A stretch of DNA of 64,000 nucleotides, taken from positions 1 to 64,000 of the forward strand of contig NZ_JACHFR010000003.1 of NCBI RefSeq assembly GCF_014202035.1, written 5' to 3'. The DNA comes from Treponema rectale (GTDB lineage: Bacteria; Spirochaetota; Spirochaetia; Treponematales; Treponemataceae). A program made the translations under genes and the position numbers. The stretch's first letter is position 1; each line of letters starts with the position of its first letter. A model generated the notes under the pieces. The model was not told where the DNA came from. It was given only the letters and a program-made list of their open reading frames with translations, and did not search any database. Below, one piece after another: positions 8,106 through 15,617 of this stretch.

Positions 8106-9144
8106 TTATTTTTTCCCACTGGTCAGAATAATCTTTTTTATTATCTCCGATATAGTATTTTAATTCACAGTTTTCGAGGACGCTGGCAGGATACATAGGT
8201 GTTGTTTCCATGTACTGCTCCGCTTCCGGATTTACAAAACACGGGAATCTGAAGAAATCAAGAAACTTTGCATAGTTTTCCGGTTCGTGAATATAGTTTA
8301 TGAATTGAGTTGCAAGATCCCTCTGTGAGGAATCCTTTAAAATACACATGCTGTCCAGGTATGACGGACCTCCGCTTTCCGGAATAAAGAAATCGATTTT
8401 TTCATCCCATTCTTCTTCCGGGACTTCTCCATAGATTACCTCTGCATAGCCCTGACACAGCCAGAGATTTCCGTTTGCAAAGTCTTTTCCAAATCCTTCT
8501 GCATCAAATTTTACAATGTTCGGTTTCCAGTATTTCTGAATATGAGTACAGGCATCTTTCAGTTCACTTTTATTTTTAGTGCATACACTGAATCCTTTGT
8601 ACTTAAGGGCATCTCCGATTACTTCCCTGTAGTCATTCATCATGGAGGCTCTTCCTTTGAATTGTGGATCTGCAAAAATATTCCAGGTCCGTTCATAAGT
8701 TCCCTTTACTTTTGTTTTGTTTACGCTGATTCCGGATGCTCCGAAATAGTAAGGAACTGCATATTTCATTTCAGGATCATAAGTTGCTTTTTCAAGAATT
8801 TTTGGATTTATTTTATCTTTGTTTGTAAACAGCTCCTGGTTTACAGGTTGAAGCATGTTTTTATTCATAAGAATTTCAACATAGTCCTGGGATGGAAAAA
8901 CTATGTCAAAACTGCCTGCACCTCCGTAAAGGAGTTTAAGAAACATTGTTTCGTTTGAGTCGTATTCTGTAATTACTACATCACAGTCATATTCTTTTTC
9001 AAAGGCTTCTACAACGTCTGTAGGGGCATAATATGTCCAGGTGTATATGTTGAGGGTTTTCTTTTTTGAACAGGATGTCAGGAAAACTCCTGCTGCCGAC
9101 AGAAAAAGAAATGCTGCGGTATATTTTATGTGTGTTTTCACCAT
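8098..9144 (-). CDS. potD: Spermidine/putrescine-binding lipoprotein
   Basis: A 348-residue polyamine-binding protein. It has a lipoprotein signal peptide ending FLTSC (Cys near residue 25), then LNIYTWTYYAPTDVVEAFEKEY, typical of PotD/PotF. The inter-lobe polyamine-site segments FDIVFPSQDY and AVPYYFGASGI are visible. The ATG at 9144 is chosen because GGAGG lies 5 bases upstream and the lipobox is then correctly placed; a TTG-led 10-residue extension is possible but unlikely. It is the last gene of potABCD. The 5' end lies 13 bp before the potC stop region, so the two probably overlap in translation control. Confidence 0.92.
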   Translation of the reverse strand: MVKTHIKYTAAFLFLSAAGVFLTSCSKKKTLNIYTWTYYAPTDVVEAFEKEYDCDVVITEYDSNETMFLKLLYGGAGSFDIVFPSQDYVEILMNKNMLQPVNQELFTNKDKINPKILEKATYDPEMKYAVPYYFGASGISVNKTKVKGTYERTWNIFADPQFKGRASMMNDYREVIGDALKYKGFSVCTKNKSELKDACTHIQKYWKPNIVKFDAEGFGKDFANGNLWLCQGYAEVIYGEVPEEEWDEKIDFFIPESGGPSYLDSMCILKDSSQRDLATQFINYIHEPENYAKFLDFFRFPCFVNPEAEQYMETTPMYPASVLENCELKYYIGDNKKDYSDQWEKIIN

Positions 9145-9157
9145 GAACCTCCGTAAC

Positions 9158-10033
9158 TCAATGGGCTGCAGCAAAAGATTTGAGGCTCTTACGCAGAATG
9201 ATTGTAAGCGTACAGATAAAAATGATCAGTACGAATGAAAGTGCATTGATTACCGGGCTTACACCGTGACGGATCATGTTGTAGACATAAATAGGTAGTG
9301 TTATTACGCTTCCGTTTACAAGAGAAGTTATTACAAAATCTTCTATTGATAATGTAATGCTCATCATAAATCCAGAAAGAATGCCCGGCATGATTGCAGG
9401 TATGATTACCTTAAACAGAGTCTGTTTTTCGCTGGCACCAAGATCGTGGGCTGCTTCGATTATAGAATAGTCAAATTCGTCAACGCGGGCTGTTACCATA
9501 AGGTATACGAAAGGAAGACAGAATGTTGTATGGGCTATGATGATTGTCGTAAGGCCGAAATACATATGGATTCCGCTGAAAAAAATCAGGATTGAAACTC
9601 CCATTATTACTTCCGGGAGAATCATTGGTAAAAAACTAATGGACTGAATGTAGCTTCGTCCAAAAAATTTATACCAGCTGTTTCCGATTGCAGCCAGGCT
9701 TCCTATTATCGTAGAAAGAGTTGCGCTGGCAACAGCTACTATTGCCGTATAAAAAAGGGACTGCCATAAAGTTCCGGAATGAAGGAAAAGTTCTTCATAC
9801 CAGACAAGGGAAAATTTAGTGAAACTCGTTCCTTTTGATTCGTTGAATGAATAAAAGACGATTACGAAAAGAGGTATGAAAAGAAATGCCAGTGTTAAGG
9901 CAAGGATTATTTTTGACGTACTTAATTTTGGAGAATGCCTCTTCCAGTTACGTTTGGCGTGTTTATTATCCTCGTTTTTTGCATGAGGATTTTTTCTGAA
10001 TATTGCCATTATTATTGAAACTAAAAAATCCAT
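9158..10033 (-). CDS. potC: Spermidine/putrescine ABC transporter permease PotC
   Basis: A 291-residue inner-membrane permease. A basic, soluble N-terminal leader of about 40 residues (rich in Lys/His) precedes six predicted spans. The EAA loop is EAAHDLGASEKQTLFKVIIPAIMPGI, the ATPase contact site. Family members usually have ~260 residues; the extra length is the charged N terminus. A ribosome-binding site GAGG lies 7 bases before the ATG at 10033. It is third in the potABCD operon, 9 bp after potB. Confidence 0.92.
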   Translation of the reverse strand: MDFLVSIIMAIFRKNPHAKNEDNKHAKRNWKRHSPKLSTSKIILALTLAFLFIPLFVIVFYSFNESKGTSFTKFSLVWYEELFLHSGTLWQSLFYTAIVAVASATLSTIIGSLAAIGNSWYKFFGRSYIQSISFLPMILPEVIMGVSILIFFSGIHMYFGLTTIIIAHTTFCLPFVYLMVTARVDEFDYSIIEAAHDLGASEKQTLFKVIIPAIMPGILSGFMMSITLSIEDFVITSLVNGSVITLPIYVYNMIRHGVSPVINALSFVLIIFICTLTIILRKSLKSFAAAH

Positions 10034-10042
10034 CTTTGTTCC

Positions 10043-10948
10043 TCACGATTCTTTTTTGACGGTCTTAAGGTTCTGTTCTTTTTTTTCTGATGAAATCATA
10101 AACAGAATTGCAGCCATGCTTATAAAGGTCAGGACAACGCTGATTGCAGATGCCAGAGGAAGATTTCCTATTTTTGTAATCTGATCCATTATTGTATTTC
10201 CGAGCATGTAGCTTTCTGTTGAACCTATTATCTGCGGAACTGTGTAGTTACCGAAAATCGGTATGAATGTAAAGATTATGGCACTGATGATTCCGCTCTT
10301 TATTCCCGGCAGCATTACTCTGAATATTGCACCTGGTTTTGATGCTCCAAGGTCTCTTGCTGCTTCAAGAAGGGTAAAATCAAACCTGTCGATTGATGTG
10401 AATATAGGAAGAATTGCATAAGGCAGATACATGTAGATGCTTACAAGGATAACGGCTCCTTTAGTGTACATGAATTGAACCGGTTCAAAGGAACCGTCCT
10501 TGTTTTGAGTTACAAAGAAAAATGCTTTTGCAAAAAATCCGCATACAGAATTTAAAAGCCCTTCTTCTCCTAAAATTGTCATCCATGCAAAAATTCTTAT
10601 AAGGGAATTAGTGAGGAATGGAATTATTACGAGTATAAGGAGAAGTGTCTGATGACGGCTCCTTGCCATTGCGTACCCGCAGGGAATTGCTATTGCACAG
10701 GAAACAAAGGTTGCAATAATCGTCATCCAAAGCGTTCTTAAAAAGATTTCACCATATTCAGGAGAAAACATCTGTCTGTAGGCATCAATGGTAAATTCTT
10801 TAAGGACGCCGCCGTACAGATCATTTTTCATGAAGGAATAGCATATGATTATCAGAATAGGTACTATAAAGAAAATGGAAAACCAGATTCCCATCGGCCA
10901 TGAATAGAAAGGTCCCGGATTCTGTTTTCTGAATTTTTTTTCTGTCAT
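10043..10948 (-). CDS. potB: Spermidine/putrescine ABC transporter permease PotB
   Basis: A 301-residue inner-membrane permease with six predicted spans and an EAA loop (EAARDLGASKPGAIFRVMLPGI). The ATG at 10948 has GGAGAAG 5 bases upstream. An upstream-extended reading frame would run into potA and is rejected. It begins 14 bp after the potA stop. Together with PotC it forms the membrane channel for PotD-delivered polyamines. Confidence 0.92.
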   Translation of the reverse strand: MTEKKFRKQNPGPFYSWPMGIWFSIFFIVPILIIICYSFMKNDLYGGVLKEFTIDAYRQMFSPEYGEIFLRTLWMTIIATFVSCAIAIPCGYAMARSRHQTLLLILVIIPFLTNSLIRIFAWMTILGEEGLLNSVCGFFAKAFFFVTQNKDGSFEPVQFMYTKGAVILVSIYMYLPYAILPIFTSIDRFDFTLLEAARDLGASKPGAIFRVMLPGIKSGIISAIIFTFIPIFGNYTVPQIIGSTESYMLGNTIMDQITKIGNLPLASAISVVLTFISMAAILFMISSEKKEQNLKTVKKES

Positions 10949-10962
10949 TGACTTCTCCGGTT

Positions 10963-12159
10963 TTATTTGTTGATGTCTTCTACTATATAACCGTCTTCTG
11001 CAGACCATGAAATGTAGACAGTGTCTTTCCATTGAATTTCAGGGCCGTCATCAAGGTAATTTGTGTGCTGCTTGAAGACTTTTACAATAGTTCCTGTTTT
11101 TTCCAGCTTAACATAAAATTTTGATTGGAAACCCGTGTATACAGGTTCTTCAACAATTCCTTTAAATACATTAATGTCTTTTCTTCCATTAACGTTCGGC
11201 TCTTCGCGGGTAATCCTTATTTTTTCAGGACGGATTGTGAATGCGACTTTCTGGCCTTCGTCAGTGTGTTCATAATCCGTTACAAGTATGTTTTTGTCTT
11301 CTTCTTTAGTTGCCTGTGTGTCGTCTTTGAGCTGAGCCTGAATTCCCAGGGCCGGAACATTAAGGGTAACCATATGTTCTATATCTGCCTTTCCAGGAAC
11401 TTTGTATTCCTCGCATTTAACGACTGTTGATTCGAAAAGATTTGTTTCTCCGATGAACTGTGCTACAAACTGTGTTGCAGGGCTTTCGTAAATTTCAAAA
11501 GGGGTTCCGATCTGAAGGACTTTTCCTTTATTCATTACGGCAATTCTGTCAGAAACAGCAAGGGCTTCACTCTGGTCATGGGTTACGAAAATAAATGTGA
11601 TTCCGATTTCATCATGAAGTTTGTCCAGCTCGAGAAGCAGGCTGGAACGAAGCTTTGCATCAAGGGCAGAAAGCGGTTCGTCAAGAAGCAGAACTTTTGG
11701 TTCGTTAATGAGTGCGCGGGCAATGGCAACCCTCTGTCTCTGTCCTCCTGAAAGCTGATTTGGTTTTTTGTACATCTGGCTTTCAAGGTCTACAAGAGTC
11801 AGATACTTGCGTACTTTTTCTTCGATTGTTTTTTTATCAGTTCCTTTCAGACGTAATGAAAATGCTACGTTTTCAAATACGTTCAGATGGGGGAAGAGTG
11901 CATAATTCTGAAAGACTGTATTTGAATGTCTTTTGTTTGGCGGAAGGGATGTGACGTTTTCATCATCAAAAAGAACTGCTCCGTCATCAGGAAATTCAAA
12001 GCCTGCTATAATACGGAGAAGTGTAGTCTTGCCGCAGCCAGAAGGACCGAGGAGGGTAAAAAATTCTCCCTGTCTGATGGTAAAGTCGATGTCATCCAAT
12101 GCGTGAAAGTCTCCGAAGTGTTTGGAAACATTTTTAATAGAAACTGTACTTCCGTTCAA
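10963..12159 (-). CDS. potA: Spermidine/putrescine ABC transporter ATP-binding protein
   Basis: A 398-residue importer ATPase. Walker A is GPSGCGKTTLLR, the signature LSGGQRQRVAIARAL, Walker B VLLLDEPLSALD, and the switch His lies in VTHDQ. A C-terminal TOBE-type domain (about 270-398) has FTIRPEKIR. A TTG start at 12159 is proposed because AAGGAG lies 10 bases upstream and the ABC domain (VSIKNVSKHFGDF) begins right after it. An alternative TTG at 12270 would add 37 basic residues and would read through the leader hairpin. First gene of potABCD. Confidence 0.9.
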   Translation of the reverse strand: MNGSTVSIKNVSKHFGDFHALDDIDFTIRQGEFFTLLGPSGCGKTTLLRIIAGFEFPDDGAVLFDDENVTSLPPNKRHSNTVFQNYALFPHLNVFENVAFSLRLKGTDKKTIEEKVRKYLTLVDLESQMYKKPNQLSGGQRQRVAIARALINEPKVLLLDEPLSALDAKLRSSLLLELDKLHDEIGITFIFVTHDQSEALAVSDRIAVMNKGKVLQIGTPFEIYESPATQFVAQFIGETNLFESTVVKCEEYKVPGKADIEHMVTLNVPALGIQAQLKDDTQATKEEDKNILVTDYEHTDEGQKVAFTIRPEKIRITREEPNVNGRKDINVFKGIVEEPVYTGFQSKFYVKLEKTGTIVKVFKQHTNYLDDGPEIQWKDTVYISWSAEDGYIVEDINK

Positions 12160-12198
12160 TGCTGTACTGCTCCTTCGTTTTGATATATGTAATGGAAA

Positions 12199-12232
12199 AA
12201 TAACGGGATGTCTGAATACTGTCAAACATCCC
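12199..12232 (-). promoter_or_regulatory. Hairpin with U-rich tail in the potA leader
   Basis: On the minus strand GGGATGT (12232-12226) pairs with ACATCCC (12211-12205) across a 14-nt loop and is followed by GTTATTTTT. It lies 46 bp upstream of the potA start codon and could act as an attenuator. A TTGACA at 12270-12265 is a candidate -35 further upstream. Function is inferred. Confidence 0.45.
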
Positions 12233-12307
12233 TTAATGCACACTTTCTTCTTTAAGCGGAGTTTTGTCAATCGTTTTTTATTGTTTTTGTGAATAATGTT
12301 TTAACTG

Positions 12308-12335
12308 TTGACATGATTCTTTTTTACTGTAAAAT
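12308..12335 (+). promoter_or_regulatory. Sigma-70-type promoter for the small membrane protein
   Basis: TTGACA (12308-12313), a 16-bp spacer and TAAAAT (12330-12335). The small gene begins about 90 bp downstream. Confidence 0.55.
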
Positions 12336-12428
12336 TCACGGAATACAGAAAGCGGTTGCCGTTTGTTATGGAATCTGAGGTTCTGTAAGGACGGAATGTG
12401 CTTTATTTCGTTTACAGGTGGTATTGTT

Positions 12429-12647
12429 ATGGTAACTTTATTAATCGGACTTATTTTGATTGGATTTTGTGTATATGCCTGCCTTCCTTTTGGTGCACTT
12501 GCATGGGGACCTCATGTAATACAGTTCCTTATGGGATTTGCACCGGTATTTGCAGCATTTGCAGGCCTTATTGCTGTCTGCATTGGTCTTGCTGATCTTA
12601 AGGATAAGAGTGAGGCAAAAAAAGAAGAGAAATCTTCTGATAAATAA
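12429..12647 (+). CDS. Small two-span membrane protein of unknown function
   Basis: A 72-residue protein with two hydrophobic segments (about residues 3-22 and 30-54) joined by a short Gly/Pro-containing turn, and a charged Lys/Glu/Ser tail (KDKSEAKKEEKSSDK). The ATG at 12429 follows AGGTGG by 8 bases. A longer in-frame start at 12363 gives an implausible N terminus. Its own promoter (12308-12335) and clear coding pattern argue it is real. It sits between potA (divergent) and the L13/S9 genes. I do not recognise the family. Confidence 0.65.
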   Translation: MVTLLIGLILIGFCVYACLPFGALAWGPHVIQFLMGFAPVFAAFAGLIAVCIGLADLKDKSEAKKEEKSSDK

Positions 12648-12679
12648 CTTGAATTTTAACTCTAAATTCGCAGTAGCCG

Positions 12680-12707
12680 TTGACTAAAACGCAGTTTAAA
12701 TGATAAC
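12680..12707 (+). promoter_or_regulatory. Candidate promoter of the rplM-rpsI operon
   Basis: TTGACT (12680-12685) followed after 15-16 bases by TGATAA/GATAAC (12701-12707). It leaves an untranslated leader of roughly 100 bases before rplM. Confidence 0.45.
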
Positions 12708-12751
12708 TTAATGCACCCCGTATATATTACATGCAGATGCTCACTGTGTGT

Positions 12752-12795
12752 AAACGTTCAAGACTGGATGCGAAGTTGCGGACGTAACGTTTTTT
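12752..12795 (+). promoter_or_regulatory. Terminator-like hairpin in the rplM leader
   Basis: AAACGTT (12752-12758) can pair with AACGTTT (12786-12792), which runs into a T6 tract just before the AAGG ribosome-binding site. This has the form of an attenuator, and L13/S9 operons are often autoregulated. It is not a match I recognise to a named leader family. Confidence 0.4.
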
Positions 12796-12811
12796 ATATA
12801 AAGGTATATAC

Positions 12812-13240
12812 ATGAAAACTATTTTTGCAAAAGAAAGTGAATTAAAGCATGACTGGTATGTTATTGATGCAGCCGGTAAGACTTTGGGTCGTGTTGCTGT
12901 AAAAGCAGCATCTCTTCTTCGTGGAAAGAACAAGCCTTCTTACACACCTAATGCAGCATGCGGTGGTTACGTAATCATCATTAACGCTGACAAGGTTGTT
13001 GTTACAGGAAACAAGGGAGAAGGCCTTAAATATCGCCATCACACTGGTTATGTTCGTGGCCTCACAACATATTCTTTTGATGAGCTTCTTGAAAGAAAAC
13101 CAACAGATCCTCTTGAAAGAACTATTGCAGGTATGCTTCCTCACAATCGTCTTGGTCGTCAGCTTTTCCGCAACCTTAAGGTATATGCAGGAAGTGAGCA
13201 TCCACATGCTGCTCAGAACCCAAAAACTATCGAGTTTTAA
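12812..13240 (+). CDS. rplM: Ribosomal protein L13
   Basis: A 142-residue large-subunit protein of standard length. It has the L13 features WYVIDAAGKTLGRVAVKAA, the GDYVVVINADKV-like GGYVIIINADKVVVTG, and MLPHNRLGRQLFRNLKVYAG near the C terminus. It is followed 13 bp later by rpsI, the usual conserved pair. The ATG follows AAGG. Confidence 0.98.
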   Translation: MKTIFAKESELKHDWYVIDAAGKTLGRVAVKAASLLRGKNKPSYTPNAACGGYVIIINADKVVVTGNKGEGLKYRHHTGYVRGLTTYSFDELLERKPTDPLERTIAGMLPHNRLGRQLFRNLKVYAGSEHPHAAQNPKTIEF

Positions 13241-13253
13241 TTAGGAGACTATC

Positions 13254-13646
13254 GTGATTAAGAATATTGCAATCGGAACAGGAAGAAGAAAGACAGCAGT
13301 AGCTCGTGTATTTTTACGCGAAGGCTCTGGAAAAATCGTTGTAAACGGAAAAGACGTAAAAGAATATTTTGCAAGTGAATCTCAGGTTCGTATCGTAAAC
13401 CAGCCTCTCCTGGTTACTTCAAATGCTGGTAAGTATGATATTCTTATCAACGTATGCGGTGGCGGTCTTTCAGGACAGGCTGCAGCTTGTCTTCATGGTC
13501 TTTCACGTGCACTTACACAGGTAGATCCAAATGCACGTCCTTCATTGAAGGCAAACGGATATCTTACACGTGATTCACGCATGGTTGAACGTAAGAAGTA
13601 CGGTCAGCGCGGTGCACGCAGAAGATTCCAGTTCAGCAAGCGCTAA
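13254..13646 (+). CDS. rpsI: Ribosomal protein S9
   Basis: A 130-residue small-subunit protein of standard length. [14 protein letters not shown] is at the N terminus, [19 protein letters not shown] in the middle, and it ends in the basic tail [11 protein letters not shown] whose final Lys-Arg reaches the P-site tRNA. The start is GTG or ATC-adjacent GTG at 13254 after TTAGGAG. It forms an operon with rplM and probably recX downstream. Confidence 0.98.
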   Translation: MIKNIAIGTGRRKTAVARVFLREGSGKIVVNGKDVKEYFASESQVRIVNQPLLVTSNAGKYDILINVCGGGLSGQAAACLHGLSRALTQVDPNARPSLKANGYLTRDSRMVERKKYGQRGARRRFQFSKR

Positions 13647-13662
13647 ATCTTCCAATTTACGG

Positions 13663-14331
13663 ATGGTTATTCGTGGAATAAAGCAGATTTTGCTCGGTGT
13701 ATACGAAATTACACCGGATGCAGGATCTGCATTTTTTTTGCGTGCAGATTATCTTTCTCAGGTTAATGAAGAAAGGCTGTTGCCTTACGGCTATGGCCGG
13801 CTTGATGTAGATCTTGATGACTTGTCAAATCTGAAAGAGGGAGATACTGGTTTTTTTACGGAAGAAGAAACGGCAGATCTTTTTAATGCGTCCAGACTGT
13901 ATTCTGTGGAAAAATCCGCTATGTCTTATTTGAACAGATCCGAACACACCAGAAATTCCCTTTGTACAAAACTGCTCAGAAAAGGATATGACAAAAGGGA
14001 CGTTGAAGAAGTCCTTGATTATCTTGAGGAAAAAAATATTTTAAGTGATTTGAGGTTTGCTGCCGCATGGGTAAGGAGCCGTTCTTTAGATCATGCAGAA
14101 GGAAGAACTCGACTTACGGCAGAATTAACAGCCCGTGGGGTAAACCGCAGTATTATAAAACAGGTTCTTGATGAATATTTTCTGGAAAACGATGAAGAAG
14201 AACTGTGTGTAAAAGCTTTTAAGAAACTGGTAAAAATAAAAAAAGATGAAGATAAAATAAAGGCTTCTCTTGTCAGGCAGGGCTTTTCTTTTAAGATTAT
14301 TAAGAAAATTTTACATGATGCAAATGTCTAA
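13663..14331 (+). CDS. recX: RecX-family regulator of RecA
   Basis: A 222-residue protein. The RecX core (about residues 70-222) consists of three-helix repeats: LLRKGYDKRDVEEVLDYLEEKNILSDLRFAAAWVRSR, then LTAELTARGVNRSIIKQVLDEYF, then IKASLVRQGFSFKIIKKIL. RecX caps and inhibits RecA filaments. The ATG at 13663, 16 bp after rpsI, is preferred over starts inside rpsI. The ribosome-binding site is weak, so coupling to rpsI is likely. RecA itself is not in the window. Confidence 0.88.
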   Translation: MVIRGIKQILLGVYEITPDAGSAFFLRADYLSQVNEERLLPYGYGRLDVDLDDLSNLKEGDTGFFTEEETADLFNASRLYSVEKSAMSYLNRSEHTRNSLCTKLLRKGYDKRDVEEVLDYLEEKNILSDLRFAAAWVRSRSLDHAEGRTRLTAELTARGVNRSIIKQVLDEYFLENDEEELCVKAFKKLVKIKKDEDKIKASLVRQGFSFKIIKKILHDANV

Positions 14332-14397
14332 TATGTCTAAAATCTCTAGCAAATCTGAATTAAATATGATAAACTTCAGAATAAGTTAGGAAAAAAA

Positions 14398-14988
14398 ATG
14401 GCTAGAAAATCAGATTCAGGTCCGGTTGTTTTTTCAGCACTGGAAGTTGCAAATATATGTGGTGTAGTAAATCAGACAGCAATAAACTGGATAAAAAATA
14501 ATTATCTCAAGGCTTTTAAGACTCCTGGAGGTCAGTTCAGGGTTTATCCGGAAGATCTTCTGCAGTTTATGAAAAGCAGGAAGATGCGGATTCCTGAAAG
14601 CCTGTTGAAGCTCTGCTGTGTTGACGTAAAAACACTTCTGATTGTTGATGATGATAAGGCCTTTAATGATGTTTCAGCAAAATTCATAGCTTCTCATCTT
14701 GAGCAGGTGGATGTGCTTCAGGCTTTTGACGGTTTTGAGGCAGGTTCACTCATGCAGAAGTGTAAGCCGGGACTTTTAATGCTGGACCTTGATCTGCCGG
14801 GCATTGACGGTGTAAGTCTTCTGAAGCGTATACGTGAGTCTCCTGATTTTGGTTTTCCGAAGGTAATTATTGTAACGGCAATGGAAGACCCTGAAATGGA
14901 AAAGAAGTGCCGTTCTTATGGAGTTTCCTATATATTTAAGAAACCTGTAGCCCTTCCTGAAATCTGCGGAGTTATTAAAGGCCTTTGA
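14398..14988 (+). CDS. Response regulator with N-terminal MerR/BldC-like HTH and C-terminal receiver
   Basis: A 196-residue protein. Residues ~10-60 form an excisionase/BldC-type winged HTH (SALEVANICGVVNQTAINWIKNN, then TPGGQFRVYPEDLLQFM). Residues ~77-196 form a CheY-like receiver with acidic pocket Asp84-86, phosphoacceptor Asp130, Thr160 and Lys182. The order is reversed compared with ordinary response regulators, where the receiver comes first. No histidine kinase gene is adjacent. The ribosome-binding site TTAGGA precedes the ATG. The last 14 bases overlap the convergent CYTH gene. The DNA target is unknown. Confidence 0.85.
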   Translation: MARKSDSGPVVFSALEVANICGVVNQTAINWIKNNYLKAFKTPGGQFRVYPEDLLQFMKSRKMRIPESLLKLCCVDVKTLLIVDDDKAFNDVSAKFIASHLEQVDVLQAFDGFEAGSLMQKCKPGLLMLDLDLPGIDGVSLLKRIRESPDFGFPKVIIVTAMEDPEMEKKCRSYGVSYIFKKPVALPEICGVIKGL

Positions 14989-15544
14989 CCTCTTCCAGCA
15001 TCTGAGAATACATTCTCGGTTCAATGTCGGAGGCAGAAAGCCCTGCTTTTAAGAGAAGGAGTCCCAGTTTTTCTTTGATTTCTGCTATTTTTTCCGGTGA
15101 ATCAGAGTCCGTAAGTATTTCTATTTCAAGAAAGTCTCCTAAAGGGGGAACCGTGCACAGTTCAAAGGAGGCTTCTTCGTAAGTCCAGAGGCTGACTTCC
15201 TTGTGTTTTTTTAATGCAACGGAATAGCCGGTATCTTCGAGAAAGGTTACAAGACAGTCGTCGTCTGACAGAATGCATTCATGTTCATCATTTACTTCTA
15301 TCTGGGTGCCGTTGGAATCCTGCTGAAGTTCTTTTCGTTTCCATGTGAGTATAAAGGTTTTCTTATCGTTTTCAGTCTGAGTTCTGATGCGTATCTTTTT
15401 TTTGCTGAATGTGCCGTCTTCATTTTTTTTTGCGAAATATCTGTCATCCCGTACTAAGGAGCCTTTGAAGCAGGCAAAACTGTTTAATGTATCAGTGAGT
15501 TTCTTCCGGTCTGATACTCTGGCTTTCAGTTCGATTTCATTCAT
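14975..15544 (-). CDS. CYTH-domain protein (class IV adenylate cyclase / triphosphatase-like)
   Basis: A 189-residue protein. The N-terminal EIELKAR gives the ExExK motif that defines the CYTH tunnel fold, which binds triphosphate groups through two metals. Further acidic and basic strand pairs follow: KIRIRTQ, FILTWKRKE, and FLEIEIL near residue 138. Length matches class IV adenylate cyclases such as YpAC. Whether it makes cAMP or hydrolyses a triphosphate (thiamine triphosphate, tripolyphosphate) cannot be told from sequence. It is convergent with the HTH-receiver regulator and divergent from lysA. Confidence 0.8.
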   Translation of the reverse strand: MNEIELKARVSDRKKLTDTLNSFACFKGSLVRDDRYFAKKNEDGTFSKKKIRIRTQTENDKKTFILTWKRKELQQDSNGTQIEVNDEHECILSDDDCLVTFLEDTGYSVALKKHKEVSLWTYEEASFELCTVPPLGDFLEIEILTDSDSPEKIAEIKEKLGLLLLKAGLSASDIEPRMYSQMLEEVKGL

Positions 15545-15554
15545 AAAAAAGAGA

Positions 15555-15581
15555 ATAGCATAACAGGTGTAAAAATGCTAT
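15555..15581. promoter_or_regulatory. Inverted repeat between the divergent CYTH and lysA genes
   Basis: ATAGCAT (15555-15561) and ATGCTAT (15575-15581) form perfect 7-bp arms 13 bp apart, in the middle of the 73-bp divergent intergenic region. It could be an operator or a hairpin in the lysA leader. No regulator is known. Confidence 0.3.
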
Positions 15582-15617
15582 ATTTTGCACTATCGAAATA
15601 TAAACAGGAGAATCTTT

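Noticed and set aside
12160-12270. Longer potA start at TTG 12270
   Set aside because: It would add 37 basic residues encoded by the leader hairpin, and the ribosome-binding site AAGGAG lies in front of the TTG at 12159 instead.
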